Shown here: positions 1 through 8,887 of the stretch, in pieces
How positions within the stretch are numbered: position 1 is the stretch's first letter
How the letters are laid out: each line of letters begins with the position of its first letter
Assembly: GCF_900491745.1 (NCBI RefSeq)
Contig: NZ_UETR01000006.1
Location: forward strand, 1 to 64,000
Length of the DNA stretch: 64,000 nucleotides
Reading direction: 5' to 3'
Source: Amarolinea aalborgensis
GTDB lineage: Bacteria; Chloroflexota; Anaerolineae; SSC4; Amarolineaceae
Made by a program: the position numbers and the translations under genes
The notes under the pieces: generated by a model
Seen by the model: only the letters and a program-made list of their open reading frames with translations
Told to the model about the DNA's origin: nothing
The model's database searches: none

Positions 1-124
1 AGATCGCGCGGCCTGTGCGCCCGTATGCCGCGGAAGGCAGCAGCAACGGTTTTAGCCACACCAGAACCCTCCCTTCGACCGGATACGCGGCCTCAGAACT
101 GATATGACCATCGTCAATCTACCT

Positions 125-153
125 TTGTCCAATTCTTGCCGTTCAGGTACAAT
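125..153 (+). promoter_or_regulatory. sigma70-type promoter for the first gene
   Basis: TTGTCC (125-130), 17-nt spacer, TACAAT (148-153), about 40 nt before the start codon at 194. The same TACAAT -10 box recurs before other genes in this window. Seen by eye only. Confidence 0.5.
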
Positions 154-193
154 AGGCTTGATTCAACCTGGGAGGCCAGAACAGGAGTAAACG

Positions 194-1042
194 ATGGCCT
201 TTACCGTCAACGATTTTGCCGACCTGCGCCAGTTGCTCTATCTGCACCCGGAATGGCGTGTGGAACTGCAGCAGCTGCTCACGCCCGACGACATGCTCAA
301 CATGCCGACGCTTTTGCGCGAGCTGGCTCAATCTCACCAGCGCGCCGAACGCCGCCTGGACCGCGTGGAGGCAACCCTTGCCGAACTGGCTCGCCTCCAG
401 AAGCGCAGCGAGGCGCGGCTTGACCGCCTGGAGGCGACGGTTGCTGAGCTGGCCGAAGCGCAGAAGCGCAGCGAGGCGCGGCTTGACCGCCTGGAGGCAA
501 CGGTTGCTGAGCTGGCCGAAGCGCAGAAGCGCACTGGGGTGCAAGTCGAAAAACTGACCGCCGCGATGGAGGTTGTCAGCAGCCGCCTGGATCATCTCAC
601 GGATCGGGCGGCGCGCCTGGATGGCCGCGACCTGGAACGCCACTATCGTGAACGGGCCGGGGCCTTCTTTGGCCGTTGGCTGCGCCCGGTTTCGCTGGTT
701 TTAACGGATGCCCTGCGCGAAACCCTGGAAGCCCGCTTGCCCGAAGATGACGTTGAAGACATCATGCGCCTCGACTTGCTCATCCAGGGCCACGCTCGCC
801 GCTTGCCAGACACCCCAGAGCGACTGGTTGCCTTCGAGATTTCGGCCGTCGTGGACCGCGGCGATGTGGAACGGGCGCGACGCCGCGCTGCGCTTTTGCA
901 GCGCGCCGGCCTGCATGCCGCGCCAGGGGTGGCCGGCGAACGTTTGACCCTGGGCGCCCTGGAGGCCAGCCAGGAAGCCCCCATGGTTGTTCTGCAAGAT
1001 GGTCGCAGCACGGGCTGGGACGAAGCTCTGGCCGCAGCCTGA
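194..1042 (+). CDS. coiled-coil protein with PD-(D/E)XK-like C-terminal domain
   Basis: A 282-residue protein of unknown function. Residues about 45-125 are a long coiled coil built from near-identical 21-residue blocks (core SEARLDRLEATVAELAEAQK), encoded by near-identical 63-bp DNA repeats at about 400-530. The C-terminal half contains a D-L-L-I-Q-G strand followed by an F-E-I-S-A-V-V strand, an arrangement reminiscent of the core of PD-(D/E)XK nuclease-like proteins, but a full catalytic triad is not clear. Such coiled-coil/nuclease-like hypotheticals are common in Chloroflexota and cyanobacteria. An AGGAG ribosome site at 183-187 supports the ATG at 194. It lies alone, upstream of the exopolysaccharide genes and separated from them by a palindrome. 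The repeat number is likely to vary between strains. Family assignment is tentative. Confidence 0.75.
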   Translation: MAFTVNDFADLRQLLYLHPEWRVELQQLLTPDDMLNMPTLLRELAQSHQRAERRLDRVEATLAELARLQKRSEARLDRLEATVAELAEAQKRSEARLDRLEATVAELAEAQKRTGVQVEKLTAAMEVVSSRLDHLTDRAARLDGRDLERHYRERAGAFFGRWLRPVSLVLTDALRETLEARLPEDDVEDIMRLDLLIQGHARRLPDTPERLVAFEISAVVDRGDVERARRRAALLQRAGLHAAPGVAGERLTLGALEASQEAPMVVLQDGRSTGWDEALAAA

Positions 1043-1054
1043 CTTATCACCCGA

Positions 1055-1069
1055 TGCAAACCGTTTGCA
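1055..1069. promoter_or_regulatory. perfect 7+7 palindrome, possible operator
   Basis: TGCAAAC-C-GTTTGCA lies 35 nt before the start of the BY-kinase gene. This is the size and symmetry of a dimeric repressor site. No regulator is identified. Confidence 0.35.
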
Positions 1070-1103
1070 GTCGGATCCCTTATGTGAAAGATCGAGATTT
1101 ATC

Positions 1104-2795
1104 ATGGAATTACGCCAGTACGTTAACTTGACCCTTAAATGGGTGTGGTTGGTCGTTGTCTGCGCCCTGGTGGTTGCCCTGGCGGCTTTTGTCATCAGCC
1201 GGCGCACCACGCCAGTCTACAAGGCTGTCTCCACCCTTCTGGTCAGCCAGGCCAACTCACCGACCGGCGGCGCTAACTACAGCGACCTGCTCTACAGCCA
1301 GCAGGTGGCGCGCACCTATTCGCAGCTGCTCACCGAGTATCCGGTGCGTCAGGAGACCGCCAGCCGCCTGGGTCTGCAAGACCTGGATGGACTCAAACGC
1401 CTCGGCGTGCAGATCAATGCGCAGCCCGTGCGTGACACGCAGTTGATTCAGCTGACAGTGGAGAGCTTCGACCCAGTCCTGGCTAAGGATATTGCTAATA
1501 CCCTGCCATTGGTTTTCATCGAGCAGACGCAAGCTTACCAGAAGGGGCGTTATGCGCAGACCCGCGCCGACTTGCAGACCGAACGGGCCAAAGTGGAGAC
1601 CGATATCCAGCAGACGCAGGCGCGTATCAACAGCCTGCAGAGTCAACCGACCCTGACGGATGAGCAGCGCCTCGACCTTTCGCGCCAGCAGACCATGCTG
1701 CGCCAATTCGAGGCGACCTACGCCGCCTTGCTCAACTCTCTGGAGCAGCTGCGTTTGACCGAAGCGCAGACCGTGGACAACATCGCGGTCACCACGCCGG
1801 CGCAGACGCCCATCCTTCCGATTCGTCCGCGCACCGCCACCAACACCCTGCTGGCGGCCGTGGTTGGCGCGCTGCTGGCGCTGGGCCTGGCCTTCCTGGT
1901 TGAGTACCTGGACGATACGATCCATGACTCGGAGCAGGTGCGCGAACTGCTGGGCCTGGCCACCCTGGGCGCGATTCTGCGTGTGCGGCCCCGCGACAAT
2001 CCCGAGTCCGCGCTCGTCACCCTTGACAAGAAGCATTCGCCCATTGCCGAGGGGTACCGCGTTCTGCGCACGAACATCCAGTTCAGCGGCGTGGATGAGC
2101 CGGTGCGCACCCTGTTGGTCACCTCGGCCAGCCCGCGTGAGGGCAAAAGCACCACGGCCGCCAATCTCGCCGTCACCCTCGCGCAGGCCGATCAGCGCGT
2201 CATTCTGGTGGACACCGACCTGCGCCGGCCGACCGCGCACAAGCTGTTCGATTTGAGCAACAATGTGGGCATTACCAGCGCGCTGATGCAGCACGCGGAG
2301 GAGGCGGTGGATACCGTGTTGCAGGAAACGGCGGTCCATGGGCTGCGTGTGCTGACCTCGGGCCCGCTGCCGCCCAACCCGTCGGAGCTGTTGAGCAGCG
2401 AGCGCATGCGTCACCTGGTGGAACGACTGCGCAGCCAGTGCGATGTGCTGATCTTCGACTCGCCGCCGGTGATGGCCGCAGCCGACGCCGCCATTCTTTC
2501 GACCCTGGTGGATGGCACCCTGCTCGTGATTGACACCGATGGCACGCGGCGCCAGGAGGCTCTGCGCGCCCAGGAGACGTTGGGCAAGGTGGGCGGGCGC
2601 CTGTTGGGCGCGGTGCTCAACAAGCTGGGCGAGCGCAGCAGCGGTTACAATTCGTACTACTACTATTATTACAGCCGCGATGGCCGGAGCGAGCGCCGCG
2701 CACGCAGCGACCCGCGCTGGCTGCCGCAGGCGCTGACACGACGGGTCGCGTCGTGGTGGGAACGCCCACGACCGGCGGCGAAGCCAAAGAGCTGA
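1104..2795 (+). CDS. Wzz/GumC chain-length regulator fused to BY-kinase
   Basis: A 563-residue inner-membrane polysaccharide co-polymerase with tyrosine autokinase activity, controlling chain length and export of an exopolysaccharide. The N-terminus has a membrane segment at about 12-31, then a Wzz domain with a coiled-coil region, a proline-rich stretch and a second membrane segment near 250-270. The cytoplasmic domain shows Walker A (SPREGKST, about 346), Walker A' (ILVDTDLRRP, about 368) and Walker B (LIFDSPPV, about 448). A tyrosine cluster (YNSYYYYYY, about 516-525) is the expected autophosphorylation tail. An in-frame upstream ORF exists, but ATG 1104 is the natural start because the Wzz membrane segment follows directly. 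It is the first gene of a block with the polymerase-like gene at 2811. The single-chain arrangement is the Wzc type rather than the split CapA/CapB type. Confidence 0.93.
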   Translation: MELRQYVNLTLKWVWLVVVCALVVALAAFVISRRTTPVYKAVSTLLVSQANSPTGGANYSDLLYSQQVARTYSQLLTEYPVRQETASRLGLQDLDGLKRLGVQINAQPVRDTQLIQLTVESFDPVLAKDIANTLPLVFIEQTQAYQKGRYAQTRADLQTERAKVETDIQQTQARINSLQSQPTLTDEQRLDLSRQQTMLRQFEATYAALLNSLEQLRLTEAQTVDNIAVTTPAQTPILPIRPRTATNTLLAAVVGALLALGLAFLVEYLDDTIHDSEQVRELLGLATLGAILRVRPRDNPESALVTLDKKHSPIAEGYRVLRTNIQFSGVDEPVRTLLVTSASPREGKSTTAANLAVTLAQADQRVILVDTDLRRPTAHKLFDLSNNVGITSALMQHAEEAVDTVLQETAVHGLRVLTSGPLPPNPSELLSSERMRHLVERLRSQCDVLIFDSPPVMAAADAAILSTLVDGTLLVIDTDGTRRQEALRAQETLGKVGGRLLGAVLNKLGERSSGYNSYYYYYYSRDGRSERRARSDPRWLPQALTRRVASWWERPRPAAKPKS

Positions 2796-2810
2796 GCCAC
2801 AGGATTCTGA

Positions 2811-4151
2811 ATGAAAACCCTCTGGGCCGCTGTCCGCAAGATGGCGGCCTTTGTTGACCGCTGGCAATGGGCGATTTTACTGCTGGCGTCTCCGTGGCTG
2901 TTGTTCCCCAGGCCAGAACGCAGCGCTATTATCTTGGTCGTGCCCGCATTGTGGGTCATCGCCGGCGTGGCGGGCCGCGGCTTACTGCCGCGCACACCGT
3001 TGAATGCGAGCCTCATCCTGCTGGCGATCATGGTGCTGGTGAGCCTGTATGCCACGTACGACATCGCCGTCAGTCTGCCCAAGGTCGCCGGGCTGGCGCT
3101 GGGCCTGGGTGTATTTTTTGCCGCGGCGCGTTTAGGCCGTGAGCCGGCGTGGTGGCTGCGGATTTTCGCCGGCTTCCTGACGCTGGGCGTACTGATCGCC
3201 GCCGTCGGCTTGCTGGGCATGCAGTCGGGCGCCAAGATCGCTCTCCTGGCGCCGATTCTGAATCGCCTGCCCATCGTCCTACGCGGTTTGCCCGGCGCCG
3301 AAGAGGGGCTGAACCCCAACCAGGTCGCGGGCGCTCTGTTGTGGATCATCCCGGCGATGACGATGGCGACGGTGCAGAACAAACGCCTCTGGCGGCCGGA
3401 GCCGGCGGCCGCCCGCCGCGGCTTTGCGACCGCGGTAGGCAGCCTGAGCGCGTTGTCTCTGCTGTTCGTCGTGGGCGTGTTTGTCTTGACGCAGTCGCGC
3501 AGCGGTTACATCGGCCTGGCCGCCGGCCTTGCGCTGATGTTGATCATGGGCGCGCCCAAGCGCTGGCGTCAGTGGCTGGCGCTGGGGATGGTTGTCGGGC
3601 TGATCGGTGTGGGCGCGATCGTGTGGCGCGGCGAGGTCAACCCGGCCGCCCAAACCAGCCTGGGCAGCGCCACGCTGCCGCTTGACACTTTGGGGGGCCG
3701 CGTCGAAATCTGGTCGCGCGCCATCTATGGCATACAGGATTTCCCGTTTACGGGCATGGGCATGAACACGTTTCGTCACGTGATGCCTTTGCTCTATCCG
3801 CTGTTCACTATCGGGCCGGACGTTGATGTCGGCCACGCGCACAACGAGTTTCTACAGGCGGCGCTCGACCTGGGCTTGCCGGGGCTGATTGCCTTTATCG
3901 CCCTGTACCTCGGCGCGGCCGCCATGCTGTGGAGCCTCTGGCGCACGGTTGACGCCGCGGCTGCGCCACGGATGGCGGCGCGGCGCTATGCAGCCCTGGG
4001 GCTGGGATGCGGCCTGCTGGCGCACCTGGTCTATGGTCTCACGGATGCGGTCGCGTTGGGCGCCAAGCCGGGGCTGGTGTTTTGGCTCCTCTTGGGCCTG
4101 ATCGCGGCCTTGTTTGCGCAAGCCCAGCCCGCGAGGCTTGATTCAGCATGA
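2811..4151 (+). CDS. O-antigen ligase/polymerase family membrane protein (Wzy/WaaL-like)
   Basis: A 446-residue polytopic membrane protein with about ten to twelve hydrophobic segments. It carries the large loop typical of the Wzy_C/WaaL family around residues 285-350, including an R-x-E-I-W segment (GGRVEIWSRA) and the H-A-H-N-E-F-L-Q motif (about 344-351), a hallmark of O-antigen ligases and exopolysaccharide polymerases. It starts 15 nt after the BY-kinase gene and overlaps the next gene by 4 nt (ATGA), so the three genes are probably co-transcribed and coupled. The likely role is polymerisation, or ligation, of the repeat unit whose length the upstream kinase controls. Whether it is a polymerase or a ligase cannot be decided from sequence. 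Confidence 0.9.
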   Translation: MKTLWAAVRKMAAFVDRWQWAILLLASPWLLFPRPERSAIILVVPALWVIAGVAGRGLLPRTPLNASLILLAIMVLVSLYATYDIAVSLPKVAGLALGLGVFFAAARLGREPAWWLRIFAGFLTLGVLIAAVGLLGMQSGAKIALLAPILNRLPIVLRGLPGAEEGLNPNQVAGALLWIIPAMTMATVQNKRLWRPEPAAARRGFATAVGSLSALSLLFVVGVFVLTQSRSGYIGLAAGLALMLIMGAPKRWRQWLALGMVVGLIGVGAIVWRGEVNPAAQTSLGSATLPLDTLGGRVEIWSRAIYGIQDFPFTGMGMNTFRHVMPLLYPLFTIGPDVDVGHAHNEFLQAALDLGLPGLIAFIALYLGAAAMLWSLWRTVDAAAAPRMAARRYAALGLGCGLLAHLVYGLTDAVALGAKPGLVFWLLLGLIAALFAQAQPARLDSA

Positions 4152-4750
4152 CGCCTACCCTTGCGAGCATGGTGCGCCGCATCGCCTGGCTGCTGGCGGC
4201 AGGCGTAGCCCTCGCCGCGCTGATCCTGCTCCTTTTGCCCACGCCCGCGCCCCCAGTCTACGAACGCCCCCCGGTCACACCCGCGCCGACCGCCGCCGAG
4301 GCCACGCCCACCGTGACCCCGCTGCGGCTGGTGACGCCGCTCGCCGCGTCGCCCCAAGCAGCCACCACCGCCGCCGCAACGCCTGACCGCGCCATCCGCC
4401 GGCGCGCGGTCAATCAGCAAGCGCCGTACTGCTGTTCCAACTGGTCGGTGTGGGTCAACAGCATCGAGGTCACCGACGATGGCTTGCTGCGCCTGGACGT
4501 CAGCCTACACAACGACACGCTGTGGGATGGCGTAACCCTGGTGGCCGACCCACTGCTGTTAGACGAAAACGGGCGTTCCTATCCACTACGTCGCGACCTG
4601 ACCGTTACCTTTGGGGCTGAGCGTGTGGCGCCGCCGGCCAGCAGCGTGACCGGCGCCTTCTATTTTGTCGCGCCGCCCGCCGACGTCAAAATGGTGGATT
4701 TCATGTACGCCGGCGGCTATCAGTGGGTGCGACGGATTGAGGTGCCGTAG
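4148..4750 (+). CDS. membrane-anchored hypothetical protein of the exopolysaccharide block
   Basis: A 200-residue protein with an N-terminal signal anchor (about 8-32) followed by a proline/threonine/alanine-rich linker to about residue 90. The globular C-terminal domain resembles the extracytoplasmic beta-sandwich domains that describe 'effects on neighbouring ligand' in DUF4352-like proteins (start CCSNWSVWVNSIEVTD, end VRRIEVP), but I do not recognise a named family. Its start overlaps the stop of the ligase-like gene (ATGA), so translation is probably coupled. The last 15 codons and stop are duplicated 273 bp downstream, just in front of the next gene (see the repeat at 4711-5030). Confidence 0.75.
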   Translation: MTPTLASMVRRIAWLLAAGVALAALILLLLPTPAPPVYERPPVTPAPTAAEATPTVTPLRLVTPLAASPQAATTAAATPDRAIRRRAVNQQAPYCCSNWSVWVNSIEVTDDGLLRLDVSLHNDTLWDGVTLVADPLLLDENGRSYPLRRDLTVTFGAERVAPPASSVTGAFYFVAPPADVKMVDFMYAGGYQWVRRIEVP

Positions 4751-5030
4751 AGGAGAGCCGCCCGCCGCCGGCGGCCAACGATTGAGCCGCCCGCCGCCGG
4801 CGGCCAACGATTGAGCCGCCCGCCGCCGGCGGCCAACGATTGAGCCGCCCGCCGCCGGCGGCCAACGATTGAGCGATTGAAATCGCGCCTGAAGGGCGTT
4901 CCGCCGGGCGTCCACCGGCGTGGACGCGATGGGTCGGCGACGGCCGACCTGGCGGCGGAACGCCCCTTCGCCCCGAATTCATTCGGCGGCTATCAGTGGG
5001 TGCGACGGATTGAGGCGCCGTAGAGGAGAG
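4711..5030. repeat. palindromic repeat block between 47-bp direct duplications
   Basis: The 47 bp at 4711-4757 (end of the preceding CDS, stop codon and GAGGAGAG) recur at 4984-5030 with one mismatch. Between them, 4758-4870 holds four 29-bp tandem units (core CCGCCCGCCGCCGGCGGCC), and 4870-4983 holds an imperfect palindrome with arms around GGGCGTTCCGCC and GGCGGAACGCCC. The second copy supplies the ribosome site for the gene at 5032. The palindrome matches the elements at 15897-16140. Confidence 0.85.
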
Positions 5031-5031
5031 T

Positions 5032-6207
5032 ATGAATTTTCCTGACGCGTTGCTCGAGTTTTTGCGCCAGGCCTTAGCGCAGACGCCGCGGCTGCCGCCC
5101 GCGGGGATCACCCAGGCGGAGTGGGCTGCGTTCATCGAGGCGGCCCGCTGGCACCGCCTGGGGCCGCTGCTGCATGTGCGCCTGGCGCCGGTGGCCGCGG
5201 CGCTGCCCGCGATGCTGACCGACGCGCTGCAGGCGGAGTACCGCCAGCACGCGCTGTGGGGCGTCGCCCTGGCCGCGGCCGCCGGGCAGGTGTTGGAGAC
5301 GCTGACCGCGGCCGGGATCGAGCCGGTGGTGCTCAAGGGCATGGCCCTGGGCGAGCTGCTCTATCACAACCTGGCGCTGCGGCCCACGACCGACCTCGAC
5401 CTGCTGGTGCTGCACGCGGACGTGAGCAAGGTGAAGACGGCGCTGCTGGCCTTGGGCTTCGAGGGCCAGGGGATGGCCGCGGAGGAGCGGCCGCACCTGG
5501 CCGGCGAAGTGGCGTTGCGCGCCTCTCTGCTGGCCGGCGAGCTGCGTTTTGGCGTGGATGTGCATTGGCGGCTGGCGCAGCACCCGGCCGTCATGACCCA
5601 CCTGGCGGCCGAAGATTGGCTGCCGCGCAGCGTCCCCGCGGTCATTGCCGGCGTGGCGGTGCGCGTGCTCTGTCCCGAAGACGCCCTGCTCCATGCCGCC
5701 ATCCATCTCTTCTGGCACCACCTGGGCACCTGGCACCTGGGCTGGCTGAGCGATGTGGACCTGCTCCTGCGCACGCACGCCGCAGCCTGGGATTGGAGCG
5801 CCTTGATCGCGCGCGCTCAGGCCCTGGCCGCGCTCCTGCCGCTGCAGGCCAGCGTGCGCCTGGCGCGCACCTGGTTCAACACCCCGCTGCCGGCCGGCGC
5901 GCTGGCTGCGCTGACCGCGGCGACCCCCGCGCTGGAGGAAATGGCCGCATTTGGCGACCTGGACCGCCAGCGCCGCAACAGCCTGGGGTCGGTGCGGGGG
6001 CGGTTGCAAGCGCTGCCCGGCCATCCCTCGCGCCTGGCCTACTGGCGCGGCCTCTTGTTCCCGCCGGCCACCTACATGATCCCGCGCTACCACATCCCCT
6101 GGCGCGGCCTGCTGCCGTTCTACTACCTGGGCCGCATCGTCAAAGCGGTGGTCTGGACATCCTGGCAGCACGACGACAACTTTCGGCCCGAACAACCCCT
6201 GCCATAG
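5032..6207 (+). CDS. NTP_transf_5-family nucleotidyltransferase
   Basis: A 391-residue protein of the uncharacterised nucleotidyltransferase family NTP_transf_5. The signature is the L-K-G motif at about 101-103 (VVLKGMALGELLYH) and the D-L-D-L-L-V strand at about 122-127, in which the aspartates would bind the metal-nucleotide. A following DVHWRLAQHP segment is also typical. Family members are frequent in exopolysaccharide loci and in lasso-peptide/RiPP loci beside PqqD-like and HPr-kinase-like genes. Both of those occur about 8.5 kb downstream here (14544-15689), but the genes are not adjacent, so a functional link is only suggestive. ATG 5032 follows GAGGAG within the duplicated 47-bp sequence, so the start signal itself derives from a duplication. 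Substrate unknown. Confidence 0.85.
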   Translation: MNFPDALLEFLRQALAQTPRLPPAGITQAEWAAFIEAARWHRLGPLLHVRLAPVAAALPAMLTDALQAEYRQHALWGVALAAAAGQVLETLTAAGIEPVVLKGMALGELLYHNLALRPTTDLDLLVLHADVSKVKTALLALGFEGQGMAAEERPHLAGEVALRASLLAGELRFGVDVHWRLAQHPAVMTHLAAEDWLPRSVPAVIAGVAVRVLCPEDALLHAAIHLFWHHLGTWHLGWLSDVDLLLRTHAAAWDWSALIARAQALAALLPLQASVRLARTWFNTPLPAGALAALTAATPALEEMAAFGDLDRQRRNSLGSVRGRLQALPGHPSRLAYWRGLLFPPATYMIPRYHIPWRGLLPFYYLGRIVKAVVWTSWQHDDNFRPEQPLP

Positions 6208-6598
6208 GCCAGGGATGGCCGCCATTCGTGAGCCGCCCCAGGCGCGGCTGCGACACAGTCAGCGCCAGTTGCCTATTTTGACCATACCAGGTTATAATAG
6301 ACCTGTCAACCTGGTTTGACGCGCAGCCAATTGGCCTCTCGAGCACCGCCGCCGCTGGTTGAGTTCGCTCGACGCGCAAATCTCGCCTTCTCCACGTATG
6401 ACCGCATTTCTGATGCGGCCATGACGAAGCCAGCCTCACTTTCCTCGCCCGCTCGACCCGGTTCAGCGCCGATTCGCTCATTGTTGATCTGGTCACAACG
6501 ATCTCCAGGCGTCAAGCCGGCTCCATTGCCAGGGTCATTGACCACACCGTGTGGCGTCAACTCATTCATCTCGTGTTCGTCAGAATGGAGGATCGTCT
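6208..6598. promoter_or_regulatory. 391-bp upstream region with a TATAAT promoter
   Basis: A candidate promoter TTGCCT (6269-6274), 18-nt spacer, TATAAT (6293-6298) precedes the surface protein gene by about 300 nt, implying a long 5' leader. A GGAGG ribosome site sits at 6587-6591. Open frames inside this region do not look protein-like. Confidence 0.45.
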
Positions 6599-8887
6599 AT
6601 GTCAACCTATCGTCCATCCCGCCCTCGGCGGCGCCTGTTATCCATCCTTCTTTTCGCGACCCTGCTGGTCAGCCTGGCGATGCCCGCGCTGGCGGCTCGA
6701 CTGAGCTCGCCGAAGTCGCAGGAGGGCGCACCGCCAGCCGCGCTTGCCACTGAAGATGTCGCAGCTTCGACGCTGCCAACCGTGAAGGCTGTTGAATCAG
6801 CTAAGGGAGCCGCCCCAGAAGGTGATCCGAAAGCCCCCAACGACGTCGGCAGCATCACCAACTACGCCTTCTCGGCGAGCAGCGGTACGTTTACGCCGCT
6901 CTCTGGGGCAACCGTCGTCAGCGGCTTCAACGCCGATGAGGTCTATGTCAACGGTCTCCCGATCGGGTTCACCTTCTACTACATGGGGGTCCCATACACG
7001 ACGGTAGCGGCAAGCTCGAACGGCTTCCTTTCCTTTGCGACCCTTAGCTCGTCATCCCTCACTAACGCACTTTCAGCCGGTCCGCCGCGCCTTGTGCTTG
7101 CGCCCTTGTGGGACGACCTCGACGGCGCAAGTGCGGGCCAGGGATCGTACCTGACCACAGGCAGCCCCGGCAGCCGCGTGTTCACCTTCCAGTGGCTCAA
7201 CTGGGAGTGGAACTACCTTGCTAACGCCGCGGTCATCTCCTTCCAAGCCAAACTGTACGAAGCTGACGGCCACATCGAGTTTGTCTATCGCCAGGATGCA
7301 GCGGCTGTTAGCAGTGGATCTGCCTCCATCGGCATCGCCGCGACGGCAACTGGCAGCGGCAGTTTCCTCTCGCTGAACGGGACGGGCGCAAGCCCAACCG
7401 TGAGCTCCACCAGCGAGACCACGTCATTGAGCACCAAACCGGCGACGGGACAGGTCTACGCCTTCACACCGCCCGCGGCGCCGGCAGCGCCCAGCGGCTT
7501 GAACTTCACAGTTGTCACACAGACGGGCATGACCCTCAACTGGAATGACAACTCCTCGACCGAGTCGGGGTTCCTGATTCTGCGGTCATCCGATGGCGTC
7601 AACTACACCACCATCGCCACGACCGCCGCCAACGCCAATTCCTACCCGACCACTGGCCTCTTGCCTGGGTTTACTTACTACTGGCAGGTGTTCGCATTTT
7701 CGGAGGGATTTGCACCAGTGGGGCCAGCCTCTGGCACTCAAGCTACCAATCCAGCCGGCGAGATCACCTGCAACGGCGCAGGCGGCAACTGGAGCGCCAC
7801 AGCCACCTGGTTTGGAGGCGTCCTGCCCACAGCCACAGACAACGTGACCATCGCTGACGGCTGCACCGTCACCATCGACACAACCGCCACAATCAACAAG
7901 CTGACCGTCGGCCAGGGCACATCGGGCGTTCTACAATTCGAGCCGACCACGGCCCGCACACTAACGGTGAACTCGAGTGTGACCATCGCGGCTGGCGGCA
8001 CTTTGCAGTCAGCCGCCAGCGGCACAGCCACCACCCATCTGCTCTCGGTTGGCACGGACTTGACCAACAACAGCACGCTGGACTTCAGCACCAACGCCAA
8101 CACGGCCGGCGCGGAGCTGCGCTTCGTCAACGCGACGAACAACACACTGAGCGGCGCGGGCGCGACTACCGACCTGCGGACGTTGTCCATCAGCAAGGGC
8201 AGCGGCACAGTCACGACCAGCAGCCCGGTGCTAGAGATCACCATTTCGTTCACGGTGCGCGGCGCAGCCAGCGATACCAACGGCTTCCTGAGCGTCTCGC
8301 CCTACAACGGCATCCTGAAGATCTCTGGGACGTTTACCTACTCCAGCGTTGTCTTCACGACGGCAGGCTACTCCATCCCTAGCACCGCCGGTTTCTGGCT
8401 CAACAACGCCAATTTCGCTGTTTCCGGTACCAACGGTTCACCGACCATGAACGGCCTGCTGCGCCTCACCCAAGGCGCCTATAACGTCGGCACCGCCTCG
8501 GGCAATGCAATGGGCGCGGGCGCGGGCGCAATCTTCCTGATCGAAGGCGGAACGCTCAACCTGGCGGGGCGCCTGAACACGGCTAACGCTGTTAGCTATA
8601 CCCAGAGCGGCGGCACGGTTAACGTGTGCACGGTAGCCAATACAACGGCCAGCACCGCTTCATTTGGCCTCACCTCGACTAGCTCGGTCATAACCATGAG
8701 CGGCGGCGTGATCAACCTGGTTCAGATCAACTCGAATGCTACCGCTACCAGCCGGCTCGACTACCAGGTGGCGGGCGCCGCCAATATCACCGGCGGCACG
8801 CTCAACGTGGGAACCAGCGCTACTACGGGCAACACCGGCAACTTCGACTTCCGTTATGAGCGGCCAGGTCCCTGCGCTGGTGATTGA
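6599..8887 (+). CDS. giant secreted surface protein, N-terminal part (frameshifted)
   Basis: The first 762 codons of a gene that continues in another frame to 12920. A positively charged signal peptide (about 1-34, ending PALAA) is followed by a beta-rich domain (about 80-290) resembling the N-terminal sandwich of adhesin-like secreted proteins, then a fibronectin type III domain (about 294-390, with TLNWNDNSSTESGF). Next comes a G8-like/beta-helix domain starting GGNWSATATWFGG. Composition is rich in Ser, Thr, Gly and Asn and poor in Cys and Lys, typical of a cell-surface protein. ATG 6599 is preceded by GGAGG. The frame is lost at about 8854: deleting one T of the TT at 8854-8855 joins ...FDFR to MSGQVPALV... 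without loss. This is probably a sequencing indel or a recent mutation. Confidence 0.8.
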   Translation: MSTYRPSRPRRRLLSILLFATLLVSLAMPALAARLSSPKSQEGAPPAALATEDVAASTLPTVKAVESAKGAAPEGDPKAPNDVGSITNYAFSASSGTFTPLSGATVVSGFNADEVYVNGLPIGFTFYYMGVPYTTVAASSNGFLSFATLSSSSLTNALSAGPPRLVLAPLWDDLDGASAGQGSYLTTGSPGSRVFTFQWLNWEWNYLANAAVISFQAKLYEADGHIEFVYRQDAAAVSSGSASIGIAATATGSGSFLSLNGTGASPTVSSTSETTSLSTKPATGQVYAFTPPAAPAAPSGLNFTVVTQTGMTLNWNDNSSTESGFLILRSSDGVNYTTIATTAANANSYPTTGLLPGFTYYWQVFAFSEGFAPVGPASGTQATNPAGEITCNGAGGNWSATATWFGGVLPTATDNVTIADGCTVTIDTTATINKLTVGQGTSGVLQFEPTTARTLTVNSSVTIAAGGTLQSAASGTATTHLLSVGTDLTNNSTLDFSTNANTAGAELRFVNATNNTLSGAGATTDLRTLSISKGSGTVTTSSPVLEITISFTVRGAASDTNGFLSVSPYNGILKISGTFTYSSVVFTTAGYSIPSTAGFWLNNANFAVSGTNGSPTMNGLLRLTQGAYNVGTASGNAMGAGAGAIFLIEGGTLNLAGRLNTANAVSYTQSGGTVNVCTVANTTASTASFGLTSTSSVITMSGGVINLVQINSNATATSRLDYQVAGAANITGGTLNVGTSATTGNTGNFDFRYERPGPCAGD

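Noticed and set aside
1257..2867. 536-residue minus-strand ORF
   Set aside because: It is antisense to the BY-kinase gene, which has clear Walker motifs. Compositionally it is an artefact of high GC.
6316..6753. 145-residue plus-strand ORF upstream of the surface protein
   Set aside because: It lies in another frame, overlaps the signal peptide region, and has no ribosome site or recognisable domain.
8885..8887. TGA at the end of the first surface protein frame as a selenocysteine codon
   Set aside because: The sequence after it in the same frame is not protein-like; the natural continuation is in the +1 frame, so an indel explains it better.
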